Origin: Novosphingobium barchaimii LL02
GTDB lineage: Bacteria > Pseudomonadota > Alphaproteobacteria > Sphingomonadales > Sphingomonadaceae
Direction of reading: 5' to 3'
Assembly (NCBI RefSeq): GCF_001046635.1
Contig: NZ_KQ130453.1
Coordinates: 625,001 to 689,000 of the forward strand
DNA: 64,000 bases
Position numbers and translations under genes: made by a program. Position 1 is the stretch's first letter. The number at the start of each line of letters is the position of its first letter. Below are positions 53,744 through 62,175 of the stretch, in pieces. The notes beneath the pieces are model-generated. The model saw only the letters and a program-made list of their open reading frames with translations. It was not told the DNA's origin and did not search any database.

Positions 53744-53770
53744 GTCGTCCCGGCCCCGGTCCGGGACGAC
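53744..53770 (-). terminator. Bidirectional terminator between SnoaL-like and PQQ dehydrogenase genes
   Basis: GTCGTCCCGG (53744-53753), seven-base loop, CCGGGACGAC (53761-53770). On the minus strand the stem is followed by GATTTTTCC, giving a classical T-run for the PQQ dehydrogenase transcript; the plus-strand transcript may also end here. Confidence 0.75.
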
Positions 53771-53777
53771 TTCATGT

Positions 53778-55901
53778 TTACTCTCCGGTTTTGTGTGCCG
53801 AGCCGAAATGCATTTCCGGTTTGCCACTGCGTAGTACGTATGCCCTTGAGCGGATATACTGGCGCAATGCTTCGATCTGGTCCGGTTTGAACTCACCGAA
53901 CGCGGGCATTCCGTTCGGCACCAGCGCGCCGTCCTTGACGACTTGCGCGAACACTTCGGAATCGTGCGGGATCGCCGAAGTGCGCAGGTCCGGCGCGGTG
54001 CCGCCGGCGACGACGCCGGTGCCGTGGCAAACGGCGCAGCGACCGCCGAATATCCCCTCCCCGCGCGCGGCCAAAGCCGCGTCCGGCTTGTAGTCGGCAT
54101 CCTCGAAGGCAACCGCTTTGTATGGAATGCGCGGCGGTAGTGTCTGTTTGCCGCCGATCGCGAACGTGAGCACCCGGCGGGCCTGGGTTCGGTAATCGAT
54201 GCCGTATTTCTCGAACATTGGGCCGAACAGGCCGACGCTGGTGCCGATTCCGGCGATCACCGTGACGTATTGCTTGCCGTTCACCCGGTAGGTGATCGGC
54301 GGCGCCACCACGCCGGCACGCGCGTCGAAGTTCCACAGCCGCTTGCCGTCCTGTGCGTTGTAGGCGGAGAAGCCGCCGTCGGGCCGTCCCTGAAACACCA
54401 GATTGCCGCCCGTGGCCATGATGCCCCCATTGCCGTGGGTGGGCATTGGCAGTTTCCAGCGCGCCTTCTGCGCCACCGGGTCCCAGGCAATCAGCCAGCC
54501 GGTGACTTTGCTGCCGCCCGCGTCGATGGAGTAGCCCACACCCGGAGACAGGCCCATCCCGCCCGCGAACTTGAAGTTCTCGCGCGTGATCCCCGTATCG
54601 TCGAAGCGCACTTGGAGGTCGATGGCGGGAATATAGGTCAGGCCGGTCTTGGGGCTGAAAGCCATCGGCATCCAGCTATGCGCGCCCAGCGGGGTGGGGC
54701 GGAACGTGGTCTTGCCGCTTTCATAGCGCACGCCGGGGTTTTCGACCGGGCGCCCGGTGGCCAGGTCGATCTTCTTGGCCCAGGTCACCTGCACGAAGGG
54801 TTCGGCAGAGATCAGCTTGCCGTCCTTGCGGTCGATCACATAGTAGAAACCGTTTTTCGGCGCCGTGGTCACCACCTGACGCGGCTTGCCGTCGATGGTC
54901 AGGTCGGCCAGCTGCATGTCCATCGCGGCGTTGAAGTCCCAGCTTTCGCCAGGATTGATCTGGTAATGCCACTTGTACTTGCCGGTCTTCGCATCGAGCG
55001 CGACGATCGAGCATACGAATAGGTTGTCGCCCTTGCCCAAGCTGCGGATCTTGTGGTTCCACGGCGCGCCATTGCCGGTGCCAATCAGGATCTGGTCGTT
55101 CGCCTTGTCATACGTGATCGAATTCCATGCTGAACCGCCGCCGCCGTACTTCCACCAATTGCCGTGCCAGGTCTTGGCGGCCATCTCCTGCGCCTCGTCC
55201 TCGAAGCCCTTCGCCGGGTCGCCGGGGACGGTGTAGAATTTCCAGAGGAATTTGCCGGTATCCGCATCGAAGGCGGTGACGAAGCCGCGCACCGCGCTTT
55301 CATCGGATCCCGCATTGCCGATGATGACCTTGCCGTCGAATACCCGCGGCGGGCCGGAGATGAACATCGGCGCGCCGTCGTCCAGTGTTTGCACAGTCCA
55401 GACAGGAGCGCCGGTCTTCTCGTCCAGCGCCACGAGGCGGCCGTCCTGCGTGGCGGTGATGACCTTGTGGTTCCAGTAGGCTACGCCCCGGCTGCCCCAG
55501 CCCTGCCGCAGACGCACACCCGAAGCCTCGGGTGCCTTGGGGTCATGCTCCCACCGGACCTTGCCGGTGGCGACGTCGATCGCGCGCACCACCGAATAGC
55601 CGGTGGCGAGGTAGACGCTGCCGCCCACCTCGATCGGGCCGGTGGCCGGGTTGCCGGCGGGCAGGTCCACTGACCAGACGAGACCCAGATCCTTGACGTT
55701 GCCTTCGTTGATCTGCTCCAGCGGGCTGTAATGCTGCTCGCCGTAAGTGCGCCCGAAGGCGGGCCAGTCGTCGCCGCTGCTGGCATCGTCCAACTGCTGC
55801 AGCCATGCCTCAGGCGCCTGCTTGCCGGCCAGGGCCTCCTGATCGGCAGAACCACAGGCCGCAAGGCTCCACACCATCGCGCCAAGCATAAACGGCCGCA
55901 T
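53778..55901 (-). CDS. Quinohemoprotein (PQQ + cytochrome c) alcohol dehydrogenase, lipoprotein
   Basis: 707 aa from ATG 55901 (GTG 55904 is possible). MLGAMVWSLAACGS is a lipoprotein signal. The PQQ propeller shows DWPAFGRTYGEQHYSPLEQIN, WHGNWWKYGGGGSAWNSI and ESWDFNAAMDM. The Asp of WDF is the probable catalytic base, and Asn two residues later means the lanthanide-type D-x-D pair is absent. The C-terminal cytochrome c domain has CAVCH (622-626) and NGMPAF for the axial Met. It would oxidise alcohols in the periplasm, tethered to a membrane. Lies 109 bases after the second TonB receptor. Confidence 0.92.
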   Translation of the reverse strand: MRPFMLGAMVWSLAACGSADQEALAGKQAPEAWLQQLDDASSGDDWPAFGRTYGEQHYSPLEQINEGNVKDLGLVWSVDLPAGNPATGPIEVGGSVYLATGYSVVRAIDVATGKVRWEHDPKAPEASGVRLRQGWGSRGVAYWNHKVITATQDGRLVALDEKTGAPVWTVQTLDDGAPMFISGPPRVFDGKVIIGNAGSDESAVRGFVTAFDADTGKFLWKFYTVPGDPAKGFEDEAQEMAAKTWHGNWWKYGGGGSAWNSITYDKANDQILIGTGNGAPWNHKIRSLGKGDNLFVCSIVALDAKTGKYKWHYQINPGESWDFNAAMDMQLADLTIDGKPRQVVTTAPKNGFYYVIDRKDGKLISAEPFVQVTWAKKIDLATGRPVENPGVRYESGKTTFRPTPLGAHSWMPMAFSPKTGLTYIPAIDLQVRFDDTGITRENFKFAGGMGLSPGVGYSIDAGGSKVTGWLIAWDPVAQKARWKLPMPTHGNGGIMATGGNLVFQGRPDGGFSAYNAQDGKRLWNFDARAGVVAPPITYRVNGKQYVTVIAGIGTSVGLFGPMFEKYGIDYRTQARRVLTFAIGGKQTLPPRIPYKAVAFEDADYKPDAALAARGEGIFGGRCAVCHGTGVVAGGTAPDLRTSAIPHDSEVFAQVVKDGALVPNGMPAFGEFKPDQIEALRQYIRSRAYVLRSGKPEMHFGSAHKTGE

Positions 55902-55964
55902 CACTTTCAAATCGCCTTTCACCAACACGCGGTGCACCTCTTGCTCGAAAATGGGGGGTGAGGC

Positions 55965-56001
55965 CCAATTCCCCCATCCACCTGGCGGACGGGGGAACTG
56001 G
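55965..56001 (-). terminator. Hairpin between TonB receptor and quinohemoprotein genes
   Basis: TTCCCCC (55969-55975) pairs with GGGGGAA (55991-55997); CCA/TGG flanks at 55965-56001 extend the stem after one mismatch. It sits just after the receptor stop on the minus strand and could reduce read-through into the dehydrogenase gene. Confidence 0.45.
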
Positions 56002-56010
56002 CGCGGCGCC

Positions 56011-58494
56011 TTACAACTGATTGCCGAAGGAAAGGCCCAGTTCGACACCGAAGTATCGCGGCGCGCCGAACTGCGAGTTAAGCCACAGACCCGCCACGTT
56101 CTGCGAGCCGATGCGGTAGCGCTTGTCGGTAAGGTTCCTGCCGATCAGACGGACGTAATACTTGTCATCAGTCTGCGAGAGGGTGATCGATCCATTCACC
56201 AGCGTCCGCGCGTTGAGGAACGTATTGCCGCGCGGATCGTCAATCGCCTGCGTGTTCAGGTTGCGGGCGGTATAGGCCACGTTGCCGTTCAGAGTCATTT
56301 TGTAGTCATCACCCAGCGGCACCGAATAGATGGCATCCACCGTCCATTGCCACTTGGGCGCCCGGTCCAGCGGCGCGCTCGCCAGATCGTAGCCGGCATT
56401 CTCCGCCGTGTAGCTCTTGTACTTGCCATCCTGATAACCAAGCACACCGCGCAAGGTCAGCCCATCGACCGGAGTGGCTGAAAGTTCGCCTTCAAGCCCC
56501 TTCACGGTGGCGCTGGCCGCGTTGACGAAGATCGTCACCTGATTAGGCTGGCCATTGACCACGATCGGCACGTTGAGCTGCTTCTGCAGGTCCTTGTACT
56601 TCACATAGAAGGTGGTGACGTTGAAGCGCACCCGGTTGTCGAGGAACTGCGACTTGAAGCCCACCTCGAAGCTATCGGCGGTCTCCGGGTCAGTGGCGCG
56701 CGCGGCGGTACGGAAGGCGTCGAGATCGTCACCGAAGGCCGCGAAGCCGCCGATCTGGTCGTTGAAACCGCCGCCCTTGTATCCGTGCGAATAACCGCCG
56801 AAGACGAACACGTCGTCCGTCGCCTGATAGCTGATGCTGGCGCGGTAAGTAGGCTCGCGCCACTTGTCCTTCACCGTCACCACGCCTGCGGGATACTTGT
56901 ATACGCTGGCGTCAAGCGCCTCGTCGATCGTGATCGTGGGATCGAAACCACCGTTCAGCGCCGGGATGAACGTCTGCTGGCGGCCCCTCCAGGTCTTGTC
57001 GTCCCAGGTGTAGCGCCCACCCGCCGCGATCGTCAGCTTCTCGCCCAGCTTGAGCGTTCCTTCGAAGAACAGCGCGCGCGACTTCGCCTTTTGGGCGTTG
57101 CACAGGATGTAAGGCGTATTGTTCCACTCGCCGAACGGCAGAGGCCCCGCAGTCAGGTCGAGGAAACCGAGGATCTGGGAAACGCAGAAGTCGATCTTGT
57201 CGCGCTGGAAGAATCCGCCCGTGACGAAGTTGAACGGCCCCTGGAAATCGGACGAGAAGCGCAGTTCCTGCTGGAAGGTCTTACGGTCGTCATCGCGGGT
57301 GGCATCGAAGAACGACAGCAGCTGGCCGTCGCTGCCCAGCGCGGTTGCACCCGCATAGGAGTTGGGAATCCGCGACTGCTGCTTGCGATAGCCGGTGACC
57401 GAGCTGACCGTGCCGATGCCGGTGTGATATTCAAGATTGGCGTAGAACCCGTCGACCGAGATGCGCTGGCCCTGATCCATGAAGAGCAGGCCGTCATGGC
57501 GCCCGGTGTAACCCGCGCGCTTGAGCGGGTCGACGTTCTGCGCATTGGGATCGGTCAGGCCCAGAAGATCGGTCACGAAGGGATTGGTGCCGGTATAGAG
57601 GTAATTCTCATTCACCGAAGGGACCGAATCCGAACGATCGCGAATCCACTCGTACTGCAGCAGCGCGCTGAAATCAGGCGACGGTTCGATCAACAGCTTG
57701 GCGCGGGCCTGCCACACATCCTTGCCGCCAAGCCGCTCTCCGCCCAGGCACCCGCTGGAGCCTTGGAACTTGTTCGGCACGAAGCCGGTGACCGGGCCGT
57801 AGCAGGCGCCGTTGCGGTAGAACCCGTCCGACTTCTCATACCCGCCGACGAGGCGCAACGCCGCGATCGAGCCGATCGGCACGTTCATCGCGGCCTGTAC
57901 CTTCTTCTCGCCGAAGTCTCCGAATTCTGCGCGCGCATCGACACCGACATATTCGAGTTTAGGCCGCTTGGTGCGTACGGTGACGACGCCGCCGGTGGTG
58001 TTCTTGCCGAACAGCGTGCCCTGCGGCCCGCGCAGCACTTCTACTTGCGCCACGTCGAAGGTATCGAGCAGCTGGGTCTGCACCGATGGCACCACGAAGT
58101 CGTCGACAAGAACCGCGACCGGCGGTTCGAAGTAGACGATGATTGAGGTCTGCCCGACGCCGCGCATGGCGAAGCTGGCAGCATTGAAGTTGGCGATCGT
58201 CGCTGCCGAGAAGTTCGGCACGAAGGCGGCGATATCGCCAAGATCGCGCGGCGATGCCTGCGCGATCAGGGTGGCGTCCACCGCTGAAACCGAGACCGGG
58301 GTGGACTGCAGATCGGTGGCGCGGCGGGTAGCGGTGACGACAATTTCGGCCAATCCCGAACTGGCCGATGCCGTGCTCGCCTGCGGGGTAGCGGTATCTG
58401 CGGCAGCCGTATCCTGCGCGCGGGCGGAAGCACTTGCGAGCGCTGCGACAATCGCGAACGCGCACGTGGAACCATGCAGCCTCATGGTGAACAT
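56011..58494 (-). CDS. TonB-dependent outer-membrane receptor
   Basis: 827 aa from ATG 58494, with GGAGAGAGG just upstream; ATG 58485 is an alternative. Signal peptide ends SASARAQ. EIVVTATRRATDLQSTPVSV, VEVLRGPQGTLFGKNTTGG and a barrel ending FGVELGLSFGNQL are standard. Similar in plan to the receptor at 50-52 kb and sharing its upstream motif, so both probably serve the same substrate class. Followed by the quinohemoprotein dehydrogenase on the same strand. Confidence 0.94.
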   Translation of the reverse strand: MFTMRLHGSTCAFAIVAALASASARAQDTAAADTATPQASTASASSGLAEIVVTATRRATDLQSTPVSVSAVDATLIAQASPRDLGDIAAFVPNFSAATIANFNAASFAMRGVGQTSIIVYFEPPVAVLVDDFVVPSVQTQLLDTFDVAQVEVLRGPQGTLFGKNTTGGVVTVRTKRPKLEYVGVDARAEFGDFGEKKVQAAMNVPIGSIAALRLVGGYEKSDGFYRNGACYGPVTGFVPNKFQGSSGCLGGERLGGKDVWQARAKLLIEPSPDFSALLQYEWIRDRSDSVPSVNENYLYTGTNPFVTDLLGLTDPNAQNVDPLKRAGYTGRHDGLLFMDQGQRISVDGFYANLEYHTGIGTVSSVTGYRKQQSRIPNSYAGATALGSDGQLLSFFDATRDDDRKTFQQELRFSSDFQGPFNFVTGGFFQRDKIDFCVSQILGFLDLTAGPLPFGEWNNTPYILCNAQKAKSRALFFEGTLKLGEKLTIAAGGRYTWDDKTWRGRQQTFIPALNGGFDPTITIDEALDASVYKYPAGVVTVKDKWREPTYRASISYQATDDVFVFGGYSHGYKGGGFNDQIGGFAAFGDDLDAFRTAARATDPETADSFEVGFKSQFLDNRVRFNVTTFYVKYKDLQKQLNVPIVVNGQPNQVTIFVNAASATVKGLEGELSATPVDGLTLRGVLGYQDGKYKSYTAENAGYDLASAPLDRAPKWQWTVDAIYSVPLGDDYKMTLNGNVAYTARNLNTQAIDDPRGNTFLNARTLVNGSITLSQTDDKYYVRLIGRNLTDKRYRIGSQNVAGLWLNSQFGAPRYFGVELGLSFGNQL

Positions 58495-58564
58495 AACCTC
58501 TCTCCTTGTGCCCCGCCATTCCTTGCGGGTTGCCCAGATGGATATCACGACCGGAGCGATAAGC

Positions 58565-58579
58565 AATCATTCATGTATG
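58565..58579. promoter_or_regulatory. Second copy of the operator-like motif
   Basis: AATCATTCATGTATG matches the first 15 bases of the motif at 52405-52422 exactly, 71 bases before the second TonB receptor start. The shared stretch is followed by T-rich DNA in both places. Confidence 0.55.
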
Positions 58580-58670
58580 TTTTTTTGAAGCATGTCGGAA
58601 GTGCGACAGCGGACGTGCCACAGGGCCATGTGCCAACCCTGTGAAAGGGCCTCATAAAGCCCTATCACAT

Positions 58671-58708
58671 GCATTCATGATTGTTTTTATATTGTGATCG
58701 CCTATGCT
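58671..58708 (+). promoter_or_regulatory. Promoter and variant operator of the ABM gene pair
   Basis: GCATTCATGATTGTTTTTAT (58671-58690) keeps the CATTCATG core of the other two motif copies. It overlaps a candidate promoter, TTGTTT (58681-58686), 16 bases, TATGCT (58703-58708), about 110 bases before the first ABM gene. Two short hairpins (AGGGC/GCCCT near 58647-58663, CAGGG/CCCTG near 58621-58641) lie just upstream. Confidence 0.45.
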
Positions 58709-58818
58709 GAACGGCAAGCAGGTGGCGATACAGTCACCGCATTGGAGAGAACCGGGCAAACGCGCAGCCGCGGGCGAATCGCCGCTGTCGCCCAGCCCCG
58801 CCTGAGGAGAAAACGACG

Positions 58819-59130
58819 ATGGCTTTCAGCTTCCTGTCCCGCTTCCGCATCAGAGACGACCTGCAGCGGGAATTCGTCGCCCTGGCGCGCGAGATGGAGG
58901 TGCTTTCCAGGCAGGAGCCGGGCACCCTGCACTACAAGTTCTTCCGCCTGTCCGAACCGGGGATGTTCGCCGTCCACGAAAGCTTCGTCGACGAGGCAGC
59001 CGACGAGGCGCACATGGCCTACGACCACAACAAGGCGCTGATCGAGAAGATCGTCGGCTGCATGGACGGCAGCTACGAACGCGAACTGCTGTTCGATCTG
59101 GATGCAGAGATGGAGGGACAGGCCCGATGA
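58819..59130 (+). CDS. ABM-domain protein (putative small monooxygenase)
   Basis: 103 aa, with AGGAG before ATG 58819. FSFLSRFRIRDDLQREFVAL, EPGTLHYKFFRLSEPGMFAV and DEAHMAYDHNKALIEKI fit the ABM dimeric-barrel fold. Overlaps the next ABM gene (ATGA), so the two may form a heterodimer. The operator-like motif upstream ties it to the TonB-receptor regulon. Confidence 0.82.
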   Translation: MAFSFLSRFRIRDDLQREFVALAREMEVLSRQEPGTLHYKFFRLSEPGMFAVHESFVDEAADEAHMAYDHNKALIEKIVGCMDGSYERELLFDLDAEMEGQAR

Positions 59131-59423
59131 GCGCCAAGAGCTTCATCGCGCAGCTGCGCACTCGCCCCGAAAAGCGCGGCGACATGATCGCGCTGCAATC
59201 GGAACTGAAAAGCCTGGTGTTCGAACGCGAGCCGGACGCGCTGGTGTACGAACTGTTCCAGTCGGAAAGCGACCCCGACCTGTTCCAGGTCGTCGCCACG
59301 TTCCGCGACGATGCGGCGTACGAAAAGCACATGCACATCGACTTCCACGACCGGCTGGTGCCCGGCATCCTGGAATGCGTGGCCGAGGACATGAAGCTGG
59401 AATTCTACCGCTCGCTACCCTGA
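59127..59423 (+). CDS. ABM-domain protein (putative small monooxygenase)
   Basis: 98 aa: KSFIAQLRTRPEKRGDMIAL, EPDALVYELFQSESDPDLF, YEKHMHIDFHDRLVPG. Same fold as the upstream partner and the protein at 48.1 kb, but only moderately alike. Some ABM proteins oxidise phenolic rings without cofactor; that role would fit a location beside an FAD hydroxylase, but it is inference. Confidence 0.82.
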   Translation: MSAKSFIAQLRTRPEKRGDMIALQSELKSLVFEREPDALVYELFQSESDPDLFQVVATFRDDAAYEKHMHIDFHDRLVPGILECVAEDMKLEFYRSLP

Positions 59424-59444
59424 GCGGGTGTCTTAGCGCTTAAT

Positions 59445-59487
59445 CCCCCCGCCATTTGCGCGCGCTTCGCTCGCAAATGGCGGGGGG
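59445..59487. terminator. Long perfect hairpin between convergent genes
   Basis: CCCCCCGCCATTTGCG (59445-59460) and CGCAAATGGCGGGGGG (59472-59487) pair over 16 bp around an 11-base loop. It lies between the plus-strand ABM pair and the minus-strand flavoenzyme gene and probably terminates both transcripts, although there is no T-run. Confidence 0.65.
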
Positions 59488-59493
59488 ATCATA

Positions 59494-60693
59494 TCAGGCG
59501 ATGGCTGCGGCATCCCTCAGGCTGTCGATCATCGACTGGCGCAGCAGGTACTTGCGGCGTTCGTCGTCGTTGGTCAGCAGGGCGCGCATCTTGTCACGGC
59601 GGCGCGCGTGCGCCTCACCCTGCCCGCCGCGCATGGCCTCCATGTTCTCGATGGTCTGCTTCTGCGTGAAGGCGTGAGTGACGGTGCGGCGCTGCCGGTC
59701 GAACTGATCGAGCAGGCCATTGTCACCGCCCTTGATGACGTCGACGAGGCGCTCGCACAAGTTGAACGCGTCATGCACGCCGCTATTCATGCCGAACCCG
59801 CCGAGCGGGTTGTTGAGATGCGCCGCGTCGCCGACCAGCAGCACCCGGTCCTTGCGGAACTGCTTGGCCACGCGCTGATGGGCGCGGTAGATCGTGCGGT
59901 GATGCGTCTGAACACTGGCGCCGTCCTTGAGGAAACCGTCGAAAACCTTGGCCTTTTTCTCCTCGGACAGCAGTTCCTCGTTGCTTGCCCCGTTGGCGGG
60001 CACCAGCACGCGCCACAGGCGAGGCACCCGCAGCAGCACCATCCATTCCTGCGCATCGGAGATATAGTTGACGTAGGCAAGGTCAGGCACTTCGTCGCGG
60101 ATTTCCTGTTCGGTCGACAGGCACAGGAACCGCTCCGGATACGTGAAGCCGTCGAATTCGATGCCCAGCCATTTGCGCACGATAGAACTCGCGCCGTCGG
60201 CGCCGATCAGATAGTCGGCGCGGATCGGCTCGATCCCGGTCGGCGTTTCCAGGGCCACCTCGACGCCGTCATCGTCCTGCTGGAACCACACCAGACGGTG
60301 GCTGAACAGCACCTCAGCATTGGATTCCTCGTTAAGGCGGCTGGCCAGCTTGCCCGAAAGGTGGTGCTGTTCGCACTGGAGGCGGAAGGGATATTTGGTA
60401 TCGCCGGCCAGTTCCGCGAAGTCGAATGGCATGATCTCGCCGGTCTGACGGTCACGCCAATGGTACACCGGCGACTTCAGGCCAGTCTCCATCAGGAAGT
60501 CGGTGACCTTGATCTGGTCGAGCATCTCCAGCGTCGGCGGATGGAAAGTGGAGGCGCGAAGGTCTGCTGCGTTGTCCGCACCAAGCTCCGCGAGGATCAC
60601 GTCCACGCCGTTCATCGCCAGATACATGGCGGCGACCGAGCCGACAGGCCCCGCACCAGCCACGACAACCTGCACCCGCTTCTTCGTAGTCAT
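59494..60693 (-). CDS. FAD-dependent aromatic-ring hydroxylase-type monooxygenase
   Basis: 399 aa. The dinucleotide fold GAGPVGSVAAMYLAMNG is followed by the DG-type motif YLIGADGASSIVRKW, then VLLVGDAAHLNNPLGGFGMN. This is the p-hydroxybenzoate-hydroxylase (class A) layout, which uses NAD(P)H and O2 to hydroxylate phenolic or similar rings. Last gene of the minus-strand operon that begins beyond the right edge; 49 bases after the racemase-family gene. Confidence 0.92.
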   Translation of the reverse strand: MTTKKRVQVVVAGAGPVGSVAAMYLAMNGVDVILAELGADNAADLRASTFHPPTLEMLDQIKVTDFLMETGLKSPVYHWRDRQTGEIMPFDFAELAGDTKYPFRLQCEQHHLSGKLASRLNEESNAEVLFSHRLVWFQQDDDGVEVALETPTGIEPIRADYLIGADGASSIVRKWLGIEFDGFTYPERFLCLSTEQEIRDEVPDLAYVNYISDAQEWMVLLRVPRLWRVLVPANGASNEELLSEEKKAKVFDGFLKDGASVQTHHRTIYRAHQRVAKQFRKDRVLLVGDAAHLNNPLGGFGMNSGVHDAFNLCERLVDVIKGGDNGLLDQFDRQRRTVTHAFTQKQTIENMEAMRGGQGEAHARRRDKMRALLTNDDERRKYLLRQSMIDSLRDAAAIA

Positions 60694-60742
60694 TTGGTCG
60701 TCTCCAAGGGCCGCCGCGAGCGCCGGGCACGGATGAAAGTTG

Positions 60743-61519
60743 TCAGAATTCAGCCATCAGGCGACCGAAACCATCGATCTGGTCGTCGATCCCGTTGTGG
60801 CGCAACGCGTGCCAGTAGGTGGCGGCGTTGATTGCGATCACTGGCTTGCCCAGCCATACCTCGGCCGCGGCGGCGAAGCGCATGCAATCAAGGTTGGTGC
60901 CAACCTGGATAAGCGCGTCGACATTGTCATCGTCAAGCTGCCGGAAGGTTTCGCGCAAGGTCTGCTCAGGCGTCTCGGCTATGGCGATCCAGCTTGGCCG
61001 CTCCAGCGCAACGTCGCGCACCGTTTCATAGCCGTAGTCCGAGAGGAAGTTGCGCACTTCGGCATTGGCAGTGGGGAAGTAAGGCGAAAGGAACGCCACC
61101 TTCCTGATCCCGCCATAAGCCTTCAGCGCGGCGACAGTCGCTTCCGCGCCTGTCGAAACGCCCAGTCCCGAGACTTCCTCGACCTGCTCGCGCCACTTCC
61201 GGCCACCTTCCGCGCCGTTGAAGAAGGTAACGGCCGACATGCCCATGACAAGGTAGTTTGGCTCGCACGTCAGCACGCGTTTCACCGCGTCGTGGGTCAT
61301 GTCGCTGATTTTCCACGCGCCGGCCATAAAGGTGTCGTTCGAGACGGCCTGCGCATTGTCGACGTGGATGCGTGAATAGTGGTTGGTGACGCCGCGAGGA
61401 CGCAGGTCGTCAAAGTCGGGCTGGACGATCGTGTTGGTCGACGGGCCAAGCACGCCGAACTTCATCCGGTAGCCCTGCCGGTCCTTGTTGCGACGGTACG
61501 TGCTGGCAATCGTGGTCAT
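60743..61519 (-). CDS. Asp/Glu racemase-superfamily protein (maleate isomerase / arylmalonate decarboxylase-like)
   Basis: 258 aa from ATG 61519, with GGAG seven bases upstream. KFGVLGPSTNTIVQPDF, LVMGMSAVTFFNGAEGGRKW, GVSTGAEATVAALKAYG and GKPVIAINAATYWHAL follow maleate isomerase and arylmalonate decarboxylase. By eye, the two catalytic Cys positions appear replaced: MSAVTFF at the first, and Gly in QVGTNLDC at the second, with a Cys only five residues later. Activity may therefore differ from known members. Sits between LeuD-like and FAD hydroxylase genes. Confidence 0.75.
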   Translation of the reverse strand: MTTIASTYRRNKDRQGYRMKFGVLGPSTNTIVQPDFDDLRPRGVTNHYSRIHVDNAQAVSNDTFMAGAWKISDMTHDAVKRVLTCEPNYLVMGMSAVTFFNGAEGGRKWREQVEEVSGLGVSTGAEATVAALKAYGGIRKVAFLSPYFPTANAEVRNFLSDYGYETVRDVALERPSWIAIAETPEQTLRETFRQLDDDNVDALIQVGTNLDCMRFAAAAEVWLGKPVIAINAATYWHALRHNGIDDQIDGFGRLMAEF

Positions 61520-61575
61520 CTCATTCTCCGGTACGATGGATGGCGAGCCTTCGGGGGTGGAGCCGGGCGTGGGCT

Positions 61576-62175
61576 TCAGACCGCTCCTGCGAGCCACGGC
61601 TCGACAAGGGCGACGCGCGCTTCATGCGCACTGATCGCCGGGCCCTCGGTACGCGTGAGCGCGATTTCGTCGAGGCCGTCGATCAGGCATTCGCGGCGGA
61701 AAGGGTCGATGCGAAACGGCCAGCGCTGGCCGTCAGGCGCCTCGATCACCTGCGCGATCAGGTCGACCTTGAGAATGCCATCCTCGCCATCGGTGCGGGC
61801 GAACGCCATCAGCGGCGGAATGGCGACTTCGTCGACGACGGCGGTGAGTATCCCGTTCTTGAAGGCGTTGCTGGAAAAGATGTCTGAGAAACTGGGTGCG
61901 ATCACCACGCGGATGCCAATATCGACAATGGCCCAGGCGGCATGTTCACGGCTGGAACCGCAGCCGAAATTGGCGCCCGCGACGAGGATTTCGCTGCCCA
62001 TGTAGCGTTCCTCGTCGAACACCGTGACGCCGTTCTCGCGCAGCGCCGCGAAGGCGCCCTGGCCAAGGCCCACCTTGCTGATCGTCTTGAGCCAGTCCGA
62101 ACCGATGATCTGGTCGGTATCGACATTGCTAAGGCCCAGCGGATAGGCCCGCCCTGCCACCACGGACATGGTCAT
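61576..62175 (-). CDS. leuD: 3-isopropylmalate dehydratase-type small subunit (LeuD-like)
   Basis: 199 aa. [37 protein letters not shown] and [17 protein letters not shown] are LeuD blocks; the swivelling domain completes the active site of the large subunit. ATG 62175 overlaps the LeuC-like stop (ATGA). Without leuA or leuB nearby and with a lyase upstream, a catabolic (alkyl)malate or citraconate dehydratase is as likely as leucine synthesis. Confidence 0.9.
   Translation of the reverse strand: MTMSVVAGRAYPLGLSNVDTDQIIGSDWLKTISKVGLGQGAFAALRENGVTVFDEERYMGSEILVAGANFGCGSSREHAAWAIVDIGIRVVIAPSFSDIFSSNAFKNGILTAVVDEVAIPPLMAFARTDGEDGILKVDLIAQVIEAPDGQRWPFRIDPFRRECLIDGLDEIALTRTEGPAISAHEARVALVEPWLAGAV

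Noticed and set aside
56785-58146. 453-codon open frame on the plus strand
   Set aside because: Antisense to the second TonB receptor; no recognisable motif.
59445-59487. Long palindrome as a transposon end or CRISPR repeat
   Set aside because: Single copy at a convergent gene junction with no transposase or repeat array nearby; a terminator explains it.
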